From assembly GCF_022513585.1 (NCBI RefSeq), contig NZ_JAKWBF010000011.1:62001-126000 (forward strand): 64,000 bases of DNA. The letters run 5' to 3'. Below the pieces are notes generated by a model. The model was not told where the DNA came from and searched no databases. It saw only the letters and a program-made list of their open reading frames with translations. The stretch is from Gordonia gummivorans (GTDB taxonomy: Bacteria; Actinomycetota; Actinomycetes; Mycobacteriales; Mycobacteriaceae). Shown here in pieces: positions 38,009 through 46,175 of this stretch. Both the position numbers and the translations under genes were made by a program. Every line of letters starts with the position of its first letter. Positions within the stretch are counted from its first letter, which is position 1.

Positions 38009-38974
38009 GTGACCGAACGTCTGCACCTGCTCCTCGGCGACGACGACTTCCTCACCGGCCGGGTCATCTCGGCGGTGTATGCTGAGCAGTCGAAAGCTGC
38101 CGGGACCCCCGTGCCGGTCACGCGTGTGCGTGCGGGGGATGTCAGTGAGCACGAACTCGCGGAGTTGCTCAGTCCGTCGTTGTTCGCCGAGGAACGCATC
38201 GTGGTCGTCGGGTCCGCAGCGGATGCGGGCAAGGAACCGGCTGCACTGATCGCGCAGGCTGCTGACTCGCTGCCCGACGGCATCACGCTCATGGTGATTC
38301 ACAACGGCGGTGGTCGGGCGAAATCGCTCGTGCCCGCACTGAAGAAATCCGGTGCCGTGGAGCACGCCACGGCCGCTCCGCGCTGGCCGTCGGAGCGGAT
38401 GGACTTTGTGCGCAAGGAGTTTCGTGCGCTCGGCGTCAAGGTCCACGCCGACGTCGTCGAGCAGGTGGTCGAGGGGGTCGGGTCGGAGCTGCGTGAACTT
38501 GCGGCGGCATGTGCCCAGCTGGTGGCCGACACCGGCGGCAAGGTCGATCGCGACGCGGTCCGGTTGTACTACCAAGGTCGGCCGGAGGTGACCGGCTTCG
38601 AAGTGGCCGACCGAGCGGTGACCGGTGATCGGGCGGCTGCTCTCGAATCGCTCGCATGGGCCTTGCATCACGGCGTGGCCCGCGTCCTGCTCGCCGACGC
38701 CCTGGCCGAGGCGGTCCACGCCATCGCACGCGTGCGTCCGCTGACCGGCAATCACTTCTCGGTGGCGTCGGAAGTCGGTATGTCACCCAATCGGGTCAAG
38801 AACGTGCAAGCTCAGGCGCGGGCCTGGGACTCCGAGTCGATCGCCCGGGCGATGAAGGTGGTCGCGGCGCTCAACGCCGACGTCAAGGGGCAGGCGGCCG
38901 ACGCCGACTATGCGCTCACCCATGCCGTCGCCACGGTCGCCGACCTGCGGCCCACCGGTCGGCGTCGGGACTGA
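38009..38974 (+). CDS. holA: DNA polymerase III delta subunit
   Basis: A 321-residue clamp-loader subunit that opens the sliding clamp. It begins TERLHLLLGDDDFLTGRV, the family start, and contains LFAEERIVVV and the AAA+-like lid region; the C-terminal collar domain includes ALHHGVARVLLADALAEAVH. The GTG start at 38009 is chosen by family alignment. The stop is followed after four bases by R1 copy 2. Confidence 0.92.
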   Translation: MTERLHLLLGDDDFLTGRVISAVYAEQSKAAGTPVPVTRVRAGDVSEHELAELLSPSLFAEERIVVVGSAADAGKEPAALIAQAADSLPDGITLMVIHNGGGRAKSLVPALKKSGAVEHATAAPRWPSERMDFVRKEFRALGVKVHADVVEQVVEGVGSELRELAAACAQLVADTGGKVDRDAVRLYYQGRPEVTGFEVADRAVTGDRAAALESLAWALHHGVARVLLADALAEAVHAIARVRPLTGNHFSVASEVGMSPNRVKNVQAQARAWDSESIARAMKVVAALNADVKGQAADADYALTHAVATVADLRPTGRRRD

Positions 38975-38978
38975 TCCA

Positions 38979-39032
38979 CTCCGGACACTCTGTGTCCTGT
39001 TGGAAAATCTGTGTGCTGCAGCGCACAGATTC
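38979..39032 (+). repeat. R1 copy 2: double-hairpin element after holA
   Basis: GGACAC-TCT-GTGTCC is followed after nine bases by a 12-bp stem (AATCTGTGTGCT with AGCGCACAGATT, one wobble). Layout and sequence match the element after the MFS gene at 3637-3690 when both are read in the direction of the gene just upstream. It is a likely 3'-end or terminator structure. Confidence 0.6.
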
Positions 39033-39336
39033 AACGATTCGGCACAGGGTGGTGCGGTGCCGGCCGCGGGAGCGTCACTGATCGGGAGAGCTCGGTGACC
39101 GCCCCCGTGAGCTGGGGAAATACGGCAGCGCCTGCTGCGAAAGCCTAGGGGAAGAACTTCTTCCCCGGGGTTCATAGTCGTCCGCGAGAAACTTCTAGGG
39201 GAGGACACCAAGGGCAGGAGACGAGTTTCTTCCCCTACTTTTGTGCCGGATCGGGCCCTGAGGCCGGGGCTCTTTCGCGACTCAGCCGCGAGGTACCTCC
39301 TCCACGATCTCAGCCCACCGTCGGTGCAGACGCGAT
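39033..39336. other. Intergenic stretch after holA containing R2 copy 2
   Basis: This 300-base stretch between holA and the rpsT terminator carries the second R2 copy. The remaining bases are GC-rich with no gene-like frame. Confidence 0.5.
39092..39248 (+). repeat. R2 copy 2: about 155-bp intergenic repeat
   Basis: This copy matches 26855-27004. The perfect palindrome GGGGAAGAA-C-TTCTTCCCC is at 39148-39166. The second palindrome is partly decayed (CCGCGAG in place of CCCCTAG). Similarity extends about 50 bases upstream of the palindromes (GGTGACCG...) and to the TTCTTCCCCTA at the 3' end. Confidence 0.75.
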
Positions 39337-39371
39337 TCACCCCGGCGACTGCGTGGACGTCGCCGGGGTGA
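39337..39371. terminator. Terminator downstream of rpsT
   Basis: A perfect 13-bp stem (TCACCCCGGCGAC with GTCGCCGGGGTGA) with a 9-nt loop lies 50 bases past the rpsT stop. Confidence 0.8.
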
Positions 39372-39420
39372 GCCGGAAGTGCTGATGCGCTGATTCGGTC
39401 AGGCCGAATCGCGGGTCAGA

Positions 39421-39681
39421 TCAGAGCTTGTTGACGGCGATGGCGATCGCCGACTTCTTGTTCGCAGCCTGGTTGGCGTGGATGACGCCCTTGCTGGCAG
39501 CCTTGTCCAGCTTGCGGCTGGCCGACTGGCCGAGCTTGGTGGCCTTGTCCTTGTCCCCGGCCTCGACGGCCTCGCGGAAGCCGCGGATCGCGGTACGCAG
39601 CGACGACTTCACCGACTGGTTGCGCTTGCGCGCCGCTTCGTTGGAGCGGTTGCGCTTGATCTGGGACTTGATGTTTGCCAC
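39421..39681 (-). CDS. rpsT: Small ribosomal subunit protein bS20
   Basis: An 86-residue primary 16S rRNA-binding protein. It begins [20 protein letters not shown], the conserved S20 N-terminus, and is Lys/Ala-rich and helical throughout. The GTG start has AGAGGAAA upstream. It is monocistronic, next to holA as in mycobacteria (Rv2412-Rv2413c), with a clear promoter at 39815-39843. Confidence 0.96.
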   Translation of the reverse strand: MANIKSQIKRNRSNEAARKRNQSVKSSLRTAIRGFREAVEAGDKDKATKLGQSASRKLDKAASKGVIHANQAANKKSAIAIAVNKL

Positions 39682-39814
39682 GCGTGTTTCCTCTGGTCAA
39701 TGCTGGTGTGTTCGGTCTGTTCTGGCTGAGCTCGCAGACCCGCATCGGGTTCGGCTCGCGCCGGCAGCGCGCACCGGCGACACGGGTGCCACCTCGTCAC
39801 TGCAACAGCGATCA

Positions 39815-39843
39815 ACATTACCAGTCGCGGTGGTTCTGCCCAA
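39815..39843 (-). promoter_or_regulatory. Promoter of rpsT
   Basis: On the minus strand TTGGGC, 17 bases, TAATGT. This is a good vegetative-sigma match and gives a leader of about 125 nt, long enough for S20 autoregulation, although no specific site was recognised. Confidence 0.6.
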
Positions 39844-39903
39844 AATCGCTGAACCCGACGGTGAACACACAGGCCACGGCTTTTGATCACCGTGAGCAGA
39901 TGC

Positions 39904-40065
39904 AGTGGTGTGTCTCGGAAATATGCAACCAGTCTCCGGCGCTCGATCGACGCCTGGCTGCGTTGTCGTCGGTCAGGATAGCGCCGCTATCGCTCCCTCC
40001 TCCGCCTTGCCAGGTCGCCGATCGCTCTACCGGATACCGGTCACCTATTTCCGAGACACACCACT
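39904..40065. mobile_element. MITE-like element 2 (162 bp, 20-bp perfect terminal inverted repeats)
   Basis: Bases 39904-39923 (AGTGGTGTGTCTCGGAAATA) are the exact reverse complement of 40046-40065. The 122-bp interior has no coding frame. No clear target duplication is visible. The ends share a GTGTCTC core with element 1. The right end lies 14 bases before the start codon of the next gene. Confidence 0.65.
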
Positions 40066-40079
40066 AGTCTTTGACCATC

Positions 40080-41240
40080 ATGTCAGTCGTCTTCGTGCAC
40101 GTCGGCCTGCCCAAGACCGGCACCACCCACCTGCAGGACCGGCTCTGGCGCAACCGTGACCTGGCACTCAGGTCATCGGGGCTGCTTTACCCCGGAAATG
40201 TGATCTCCGACCACTTTCACGCCGCCGTGCACCTGCAGCCCGACCGCTACCTCGACTGGGCCGATCCGGCGTTCGCCGGGACCTGGCCGAAACTGCTCGG
40301 ACAGATGCGCGCGTGGCCGCAGACCTCGCTGCTCTCCCACGAGCTGTACAGCACCGCCACACCGGCGCAGATCGAGTCCCTCATGAGTGACCTGTCCTTT
40401 GCCGACGAGGTGCATGTCATCGCGACGGTTCGGGACCTGGCCCGCCAGTTGCCGTCGGTGTGGCAGGAGAACGTCAAGAATCAGCGTCGTGCGAGTTTCG
40501 ACGAGTTCGTCTCGTCGGTGCGCGCCTTCGCCCGGCCCGATTCGCCCGATCAGAGCCCGGCCGATCCGCCGCCGGTGATCGACGAGGAGCCGTTCTGGGA
40601 ATTCCAGGACTTCGTGGAAATTCTGGACCGATGGTCGCAGGTGGTGGGCCCCGAGCGGGTGCACGTCGTCACCGTCGGGCCCCGCGGTGCCCAGGCGGTC
40701 CCGGGTGACTCCCTGTGGGACCGCTTCCTCACGACCATCGGCGTCGATCCCGCCGCGCTGACCATCCCGGTACCCAGCACCAACAGCTCGCTGTCGGCCG
40801 CGCAAGCCGAGTTCCTGCGCGCCCTCAATCTCAGGTTGCAGCCCGACACCATCGAATGGCGTCGCTACGAGCGGGTGATCAAGGGGCAGCTGATCGGCGA
40901 GATCCTGTTCGACGCCCCCGGCGGCCCGGCCCAGGCGCTGTCGCCCGCGCAGCGCGAATGGGCGGCGGCGAAGTCGGCGTCGATGGTCGCGGCAGTCCGA
41001 TCGGCGGGCTACCGGGTCACCGGCGACCTCGCCGACCTCGGGGTGACTACGACCGCGGGCGCCACCGGTGACGCGCCACCCCCGACCTCCGACGACGTGC
41101 TCGACGTCGCCCTGGACACGATGGCCGCCATGGTGCTCGCGGCGCCGCTGCCCAGCGTGCGACCGCGCTGGCAGACGCGCGCGGTGAACGTGGTGCGACG
41201 TATGCGCAGGCGTGCGCTGGGGGCGCGCCGCTCGGTGTGA
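40080..41240 (+). CDS. Sulfotransferase-like protein
   Basis: A 386-residue protein. HVGLPKTGTTHLQ (about 6-18) is the 5'-phosphosulfate-binding loop of PAPS sulfotransferases, and the TVRDLARQLPSVWQ segment (about 119-132) matches the 3'-phosphate-binding Arg/Ser region. This family sulfates glycolipids or other surface molecules in Mycobacteriales; the acceptor is unknown. The C-terminus ends in a basic, low-complexity stretch. ATG 40080 is preferred to an in-frame TTG at 40071. It has no Shine-Dalgarno sequence and starts 14 bases after a MITE-like element. Confidence 0.8.
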   Translation: MSVVFVHVGLPKTGTTHLQDRLWRNRDLALRSSGLLYPGNVISDHFHAAVHLQPDRYLDWADPAFAGTWPKLLGQMRAWPQTSLLSHELYSTATPAQIESLMSDLSFADEVHVIATVRDLARQLPSVWQENVKNQRRASFDEFVSSVRAFARPDSPDQSPADPPPVIDEEPFWEFQDFVEILDRWSQVVGPERVHVVTVGPRGAQAVPGDSLWDRFLTTIGVDPAALTIPVPSTNSSLSAAQAEFLRALNLRLQPDTIEWRRYERVIKGQLIGEILFDAPGGPAQALSPAQREWAAAKSASMVAAVRSAGYRVTGDLADLGVTTTAGATGDAPPPTSDDVLDVALDTMAAMVLAAPLPSVRPRWQTRAVNVVRRMRRRALGARRSV

Positions 41241-41325
41241 GTGCCTGGTCGGCATCGCCCCAGCGTGTTGCGCGTGTCGGCGACCACCATGCCGAATCGG
41301 CGTTTTTGTAGCACCATGGCAAGTT

Positions 41326-43131
41326 ATGAGCCCCGCTTCCACCAGTGCGCCCGCCAAGAAGGCAGCGGCGCGTAAGTCAGTACCGGCCAAATCGTCGTCC
41401 TCGACGACCACGAGCAAGTCGGGAGGGCGGCCCGCCGGGGCCAGGACGAGGCCCAATTCTGCGGGCGAAACATCAACTGCGGTAGGACTTTTCGACGGTT
41501 ACGCGTCGGGTCCCTATGGCGAGGCCTACGACGAGATGTTCGACGGCGAAACCGACGTCCGCACACCGTATCGCGGTATCCACAAGGCGATGAGCCGCCA
41601 GGATCGGTCCGATCTCGAGACGCGGGTGGACGCGCTCGGACGTGCCTATCTCGACCAGGGTGTCACCTTCTCGCTGTCCGGCAAGGAGCGGCCCTTCCCG
41701 TTGGATGTTGTGCCACGGGTGATTTCGGCCACGGAGTGGACCAAGCTCGAGGCCGGCATCACCCAGCGCGTGCAGGCGCTCGAACTGTTCCTCGACGACA
41801 TCTACGGCGAGCAGGAGATCCTGCGCGACGGTGTGCTGCCCAAGCGGCTCGTGCACTCGTGTGAGCACTTTCACCGCCAGGCGGCAAACATCAAACCACC
41901 CAACGGGGTTCGCATCCACGTCGCCGGTATCGACCTGATCCGCGACGAGAACGGCGACTTCCGTGTTCTCGAGGACAACCTCCGCTCGCCGTCGGGTGTG
42001 TCCTACGTCCTGGAGAATCGACGCGCGATGGCGCGCGTGTTCCCGGATCTGTTCGCCACGCACCGGGTGCGTGCGGTCGCCGACTACCCGAGCCACCTGC
42101 TGCGGGCCCTGCGCGCCTCCGCGGCCTTCAACGAGGCCGACCCCAACATCGTGGTGCTCACCCCGGGCGTGGCCAACTCGGCATATTTCGAGCATTCGCT
42201 GCTCGCCCGGTTGATGGGCGTCGAGCTGGTGGAGGGCCGCGACCTCTTCTGCCGCGACAACGTCGTCTACATGCGGACCACCGAGGGCGAGCAACGGGTG
42301 GACGTCATCTACCGGCGCATCGACGACGACTTCTTGGACCCGATGCAGTTCCGGCCGGACTCGATGCTCGGGGTTGCGGGACTGCTCAACGCGGCGCGTG
42401 CGGGCAACGTGGTGATCTCCAGCGCGGTTGGCAACGGCATCGGCGACGACAAGCTGATCTACACCTACGTCCCGGAGATCATCGAGTACTACCTGGGCGA
42501 GAAGCCGTCGTTGCAGAACGTCGACACCCTGCGCTGCTGGCTCGACCACGAGTGCGAGGAGGTGCTCGACCGCATCGACGAGCTGGTGGTGAAACCGGTG
42601 GAGGGCTCGGGCGGCTACGGCATCGTGTTCGGTCCCGACGCCACCAAGGCCGAGTTGGACACGCTGGCGCGCAAGGTCCGCAACGACCCGCGTGGCTGGA
42701 TCGCGCAGCCGGTGGTGCAGCTGTCCACCGTGCCGACCAAGATCGGCGACGACCTGCGCCCACGACACGTCGACCTGCGGCCGTTCGCCGTCAACGACGG
42801 TGAGTCGGTGTGGGTCCTGCCGGGTGGGTTGACGCGAGTTGCGCTCCCGGAGGGCTCGCTCGTGGTGAACTCCAGTCAGGGCGGTGGTTCCAAGGACACG
42901 TGGGTGCTGGCGTCGCGAGGGTCCGAAGAGGAGCGGGAGATGTCCGGCGCCAAGGTGGTGACGGCGAGTGGTGTCGCCGCCGCACGACCGGCCGAGAGTG
43001 CTCCGGACCCCGTGCACACACAGACTCAACAGCAACAACAGGGCGTCATGTCCACGCAGAGTCAGCAGATGGGCGACATGGTGCAGTCGCAGCAGCAGGG
43101 CGGCCAGGAACAGGGTGGTGACGCACGATGA
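41326..43131 (+). CDS. Circularly permuted ATP-grasp protein
   Basis: A 601-residue protein. Residues 1-50 are a Lys/Ala/Ser/Thr-rich disordered leader. The circularly permuted ATP-grasp core (about 60-540) starts at YDEMFDG and includes DLIRDENGDFRVLEDNLRSPSG, KPVEGSGGYGIVFGP and RHVDLRPF. The last 35 residues are Gln-rich. Homologues (Rv2411c) always accompany an alpha-E protein and a transglutaminase-like protein, thought to make or attach an unknown peptide-like product. It overlaps the next gene by four bases. Confidence 0.88.
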   Translation: MSPASTSAPAKKAAARKSVPAKSSSSTTTSKSGGRPAGARTRPNSAGETSTAVGLFDGYASGPYGEAYDEMFDGETDVRTPYRGIHKAMSRQDRSDLETRVDALGRAYLDQGVTFSLSGKERPFPLDVVPRVISATEWTKLEAGITQRVQALELFLDDIYGEQEILRDGVLPKRLVHSCEHFHRQAANIKPPNGVRIHVAGIDLIRDENGDFRVLEDNLRSPSGVSYVLENRRAMARVFPDLFATHRVRAVADYPSHLLRALRASAAFNEADPNIVVLTPGVANSAYFEHSLLARLMGVELVEGRDLFCRDNVVYMRTTEGEQRVDVIYRRIDDDFLDPMQFRPDSMLGVAGLLNAARAGNVVISSAVGNGIGDDKLIYTYVPEIIEYYLGEKPSLQNVDTLRCWLDHECEEVLDRIDELVVKPVEGSGGYGIVFGPDATKAELDTLARKVRNDPRGWIAQPVVQLSTVPTKIGDDLRPRHVDLRPFAVNDGESVWVLPGGLTRVALPEGSLVVNSSQGGGSKDTWVLASRGSEEEREMSGAKVVTASGVAAARPAESAPDPVHTQTQQQQQGVMSTQSQQMGDMVQSQQQGGQEQGGDAR

Positions 43132-44105
43132 TGTTGGCCCGCAACGCGGAGTCGTTGTATTGGATCGGCCGTTATGTGGAGCGGGCCGATGACATGGCCC
43201 GCATCCTCGACGTGGCCATCCAGCAGCTGCTCGAGGACGCGACGGTCGACGTCGACCGTCAGGCCCGCCTGATCGTTCAGGTCCTCGGACTCCCCGCACC
43301 CGAATCGGGTGAGGAACTCGACGTCTGGTCGCTGACCGAGCGCGTCGCCTACGATTCCGACGCCGTCGGCTCGATCGTCGACCTGGTGCGGGCGGCCCGG
43401 GAGAACGCCCGCGGTGCCCGTGAGGTGACGTCGAGCGAGTTGTGGGAATGCCTCAACACCACGTACAACGGGCTCGACGCGGCCGAGCGCCGTTCCCGCC
43501 GGCTGGGCCCGCACGAGTTCCTGGCCTACGTCAAGAATCGGGCGGCGATGTTCGCCGGTCTCGCGGACGCGACGATGAGTCACGACGACGGGTACCGCTA
43601 CCTGCTGCTCGGCCGTTCGGTCGAGCGGGTGGACATGACCATCCGGATGCTGTTGGCCCGCGCGGGCGATCGGTCGAGTTCGCCGGCCTGGGTCAACGTC
43701 CTGGTGTCGGCGGGCGCGCACGACACCTATCTGCGGACCTATCGCGGAATCCTCAACGCGGAGAACATCGTCGAGTTCATGCTTCTCGACCGCCTGTTCC
43801 CGCGGTCGATCTTCCACGCGCTGAGCGTCGCCGAGCACAATCTGGCGATGCTGGAGAAGGGGCCGAGCCGCGTCGGGGCCCAGGCCGAGGCGCAGCTGCT
43901 GCTCGGCCGCGCCCGCAGCTCGCTCGAATTCCTCGAGCCCGGAAAGCTTCTCGACGATCTGCAGGAGCGGCTCGTCGACCTGCAGGACACCTGTCGGGCC
44001 GTCAACGAGGCGGTCACCAACCAGTACTTCCACGTCTCGCCGTACGTGTCGTGGGCCGACGCCCGTGTCAGTGAGGGCCACGTGATCGAGGAGAGTGAAC
44101 TGTGA
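43128..44105 (+). CDS. Alpha-E domain protein
   Basis: A 325-residue all-helical alpha-E protein (Rv2410c type). It begins MLARNAESLYWIGRYVERADDMAR, the family signature, and holds conserved blocks such as SHDDGYRYLLLGRSVERVDMT. Biochemical function is unknown; it is a fixed partner of the ATP-grasp and transglutaminase-like proteins. Both junctions overlap by four bases. A second ATG three bases in is equally possible. Confidence 0.88.
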   Translation: MMLARNAESLYWIGRYVERADDMARILDVAIQQLLEDATVDVDRQARLIVQVLGLPAPESGEELDVWSLTERVAYDSDAVGSIVDLVRAARENARGAREVTSSELWECLNTTYNGLDAAERRSRRLGPHEFLAYVKNRAAMFAGLADATMSHDDGYRYLLLGRSVERVDMTIRMLLARAGDRSSSPAWVNVLVSAGAHDTYLRTYRGILNAENIVEFMLLDRLFPRSIFHALSVAEHNLAMLEKGPSRVGAQAEAQLLLGRARSSLEFLEPGKLLDDLQERLVDLQDTCRAVNEAVTNQYFHVSPYVSWADARVSEGHVIEESEL

Positions 44106-44950
44106 GCTGGCGTCTGCGCGTCGTCCATTCCACCGGATTCGCCTACAAGGAACCGGTCACGTCGTCGTACAACGAGGCTCGCCTCACCCCGCGCAGCGAT
44201 GCCCGGCAGAACGTGATCGTGAACCGCGTCGAGACCGTGCCCGCCACCCGGTCGTATCGCTACACCGATTACTGGGGAACCGCGGTCACCGCATTCGACC
44301 TGCACGCACCGCATGAGGAACTCGAAGTGTCGGGGATGTCGGTGGTGGAGACCGAGGCGGGCGAACGCCCGGATGCGGACAAGAGCCGATCCTGGGAGGA
44401 CATTCGTAGCGAGTACGTCGAGGACCGCTACGACGAGATGCTGTCCAACACCGACTATGTCCCCAAGAACCGCGGGCTCGGCGCGACTGCGAAGCGGCTC
44501 GCGAAGGGTTTGACGCCGGAAGAGGCGGTCGAGGCGGTGTGCAAGTTCGTCCACGCCGAGATGGAGTACGTGCCGGGCACCACCGGTGTGCACACGACGG
44601 CCGTCGACGCATGGAACGAGCGCAAGGGCGTCTGCCAGGACTATGCGCATCTCTCGCTACTGATGTTGCGCAGCTTGGGGATTCCGTCGCGCTACGTCTC
44701 GGGTTACCTGCATCCCAAGCCGAATGCGAAGATCAACAAAACCGTCGAAGGTCAGAGTCACGCGTGGATCGAGGTGTGGACCGGCGGTTGGTGGGGCTAC
44801 GACCCCACCAATGACACCCCCATCACCGAGCAGCATGTGTCGGTGGGCGTCGGCCGCGACTATTCCGATGTATCACCCCTCAAGGGCATCTACACCGGTG
44901 GCGGCGCAACGGATCTCGATGTGATCGTGGAGATCACGCGGCTGGCGTGA
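44102..44950 (+). CDS. Transglutaminase-like cysteine peptidase/amidase
   Basis: A 282-residue protein with the N-terminal beta-sandwich seen in bacterial transglutaminase-like proteins (about 1-90) and a papain-like core. The triad is Cys178 (GVCQDYAH), His220 (SHAWIEV) and Asp234 (GYDPTND). It could cleave or form peptide bonds. It closes the three-gene ATP-grasp operon (Rv2409c position). Confidence 0.9.
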   Translation: MSWRLRVVHSTGFAYKEPVTSSYNEARLTPRSDARQNVIVNRVETVPATRSYRYTDYWGTAVTAFDLHAPHEELEVSGMSVVETEAGERPDADKSRSWEDIRSEYVEDRYDEMLSNTDYVPKNRGLGATAKRLAKGLTPEEAVEAVCKFVHAEMEYVPGTTGVHTTAVDAWNERKGVCQDYAHLSLLMLRSLGIPSRYVSGYLHPKPNAKINKTVEGQSHAWIEVWTGGWWGYDPTNDTPITEQHVSVGVGRDYSDVSPLKGIYTGGGATDLDVIVEITRLA

Positions 44951-44960
44951 GGGCGGCTGA

Positions 44961-45383
44961 TCAGCGCCAGCCGTGCTGTGCGCGGAGTTCGCCGGCCACC
45001 TCGTCGAACCGGCGACGATCGAGAATGGCGCCTTCCCTGCGGATTCCGTCGTCGTCGATGACGAGCACGCGGTCGAGCCGGACGAAACTCTCCCGGTGTT
45101 CACCATCCCACGCGCCGGCGCCGACCGAGATCCAATCCGGGTCGTCGCGGTGATAGTCCTTGCTGGACAACATGAGTCCGAGAACATCGTCGGAGTTCTG
45201 ATCGGCGCGGTCGCGGCCGACGACGAGCACCGGACGGTCCTTGCCCTGGTTCGGGTCGTCCTCGAACGGCACCCAGGTCCAGACGATCTCGCCGGGGTCG
45301 GCGTCGCCGTCGATGTTCGGTGAATAGCTGACCTCCCGCGCGAAATGGGCGGTGGGCTTCGGGATCGGCGCGCGGCGCGTCAT
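44961..45383 (-). CDS. PemK/MazF-fold protein without adjacent antitoxin
   Basis: A 140-residue protein of the PemK/MazF fold. GEIVWTWVPFEDDPNQGKDRPVLVVGRD (seen in parts at about 31-58) fits the conserved N-terminal strand and Arg-Pro segment of the fold. It is longer than classical MazF (about 110). No small antitoxin gene is nearby; instead its ATG overlaps the stop of an alpha/beta hydrolase gene by four bases (45380-45383). It may be a non-toxin family member or an RNase with unlinked control. Confidence 0.7.
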   Translation of the reverse strand: MTRRAPIPKPTAHFAREVSYSPNIDGDADPGEIVWTWVPFEDDPNQGKDRPVLVVGRDRADQNSDDVLGLMLSSKDYHRDDPDWISVGAGAWDGEHRESFVRLDRVLVIDDDGIRREGAILDRRRFDEVAGELRAQHGWR

Positions 45384-46054
45384 CGGCAAATCTCTTTCAG
45401 CAGGAAGTCGTCGACGGCGTCGACGGTCAACAGCACGGTGGGCTTCTTGTTCGGGTCGAGATTGTGGCCGGTCTTCTCCACCTCGACGATCAGCGTCGGC
45501 GCCGGGATGAGGCCGATCGCCGCGGCCATCTCGTCGGTGGTCCCGAACGGGTCAGTGCTGCCGTGGACGACGAGCGTCGGCACCGCGATCGACGACAGGT
45601 GCTCGGTGCGCAGCCGGTCGGGCTTTCCGGGCGGGTGCAGGGGGTAGGACGTGAGCAGGAGACCGTCGGCAAGGTCGGCGCCGTCTTCGGCCACCGCCAT
45701 CGACGCCTGTCGACCGCCGTAGGAATGTCCGCCGACGATGAGCGGGCCGCCGGATTCGTCGCGGAACATCGCGCACGCCGCGCGGATGCCGTCGCGGTCG
45801 GCCGCGGCGGTGGATGGGCTCGGCGGACCCTTGGGGCGGCGCTGCCGGTAGGGCAGGTCGATGCGGGCGACCGTGAAGGCCCGCGCGGACAAGGCCTCGG
45901 CGAGCGCCCGCAGGATCACGGCGTGGCGATTGCCGCCCGCGCCGTGCGCGAGGACGACCGTCGCACGCGGGATCGATGCCGGCCGGTGGATGTCGGCGAC
46001 CACGCCGTCGCGCTCCACGGACTCGACGCTGGTGTTCTCTGGCACGCTGGTCAC
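45380..46054 (-). CDS. Alpha/beta hydrolase of the KANL3/Tex30 (dienelactone-like) type
   Basis: A 224-residue hydrolase. VVLAHGAGGNRH carries the oxyanion-hole region, the nucleophile Ser is in GGHSYGGRQ, the acid Asp in VHGSTDPFG, and the His in TGHNLDP. Substrate unknown. It is cotranslated with the PemK/MazF-fold gene. The GTG start at 46054 is uncertain; another GTG lies three codons in. Confidence 0.82.
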   Translation of the reverse strand: MTSVPENTSVESVERDGVVADIHRPASIPRATVVLAHGAGGNRHAVILRALAEALSARAFTVARIDLPYRQRRPKGPPSPSTAAADRDGIRAACAMFRDESGGPLIVGGHSYGGRQASMAVAEDGADLADGLLLTSYPLHPPGKPDRLRTEHLSSIAVPTLVVHGSTDPFGTTDEMAAAIGLIPAPTLIVEVEKTGHNLDPNKKPTVLLTVDAVDDFLLKEICR

Positions 46055-46175
46055 AGTAGTCGGGTCGAGCGCGGTGAAAAGCCTCGGTCGTGGGCGGTCG
46101 GGGTACTCATGAGAAAATGGACACCGACGCCCGACCGCAGCGTTTTGTCCAGCGCAGCGTCCTTATCGAGGAGAG

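Larger units (their letters stand above)
39682..40079. other. Divergent intergenic region between rpsT and the sulfotransferase-like gene
   Basis: About 400 bases hold the rpsT promoter and leader on the minus strand and the 162-bp inverted-repeat element (39904-40065). No further gene is seen. Confidence 0.5.

Noticed and set aside
40071-40079. TTG 40071 as start of the sulfotransferase-like gene
   Set aside because: ATG 40080 gives the expected N-terminus just before the phosphosulfate loop and fits the -10 spacing better.
44961-45383. Calling a full toxin-antitoxin module
   Set aside because: No antitoxin gene of usual size is next to the MazF-fold gene; the coupled neighbour is a hydrolase.
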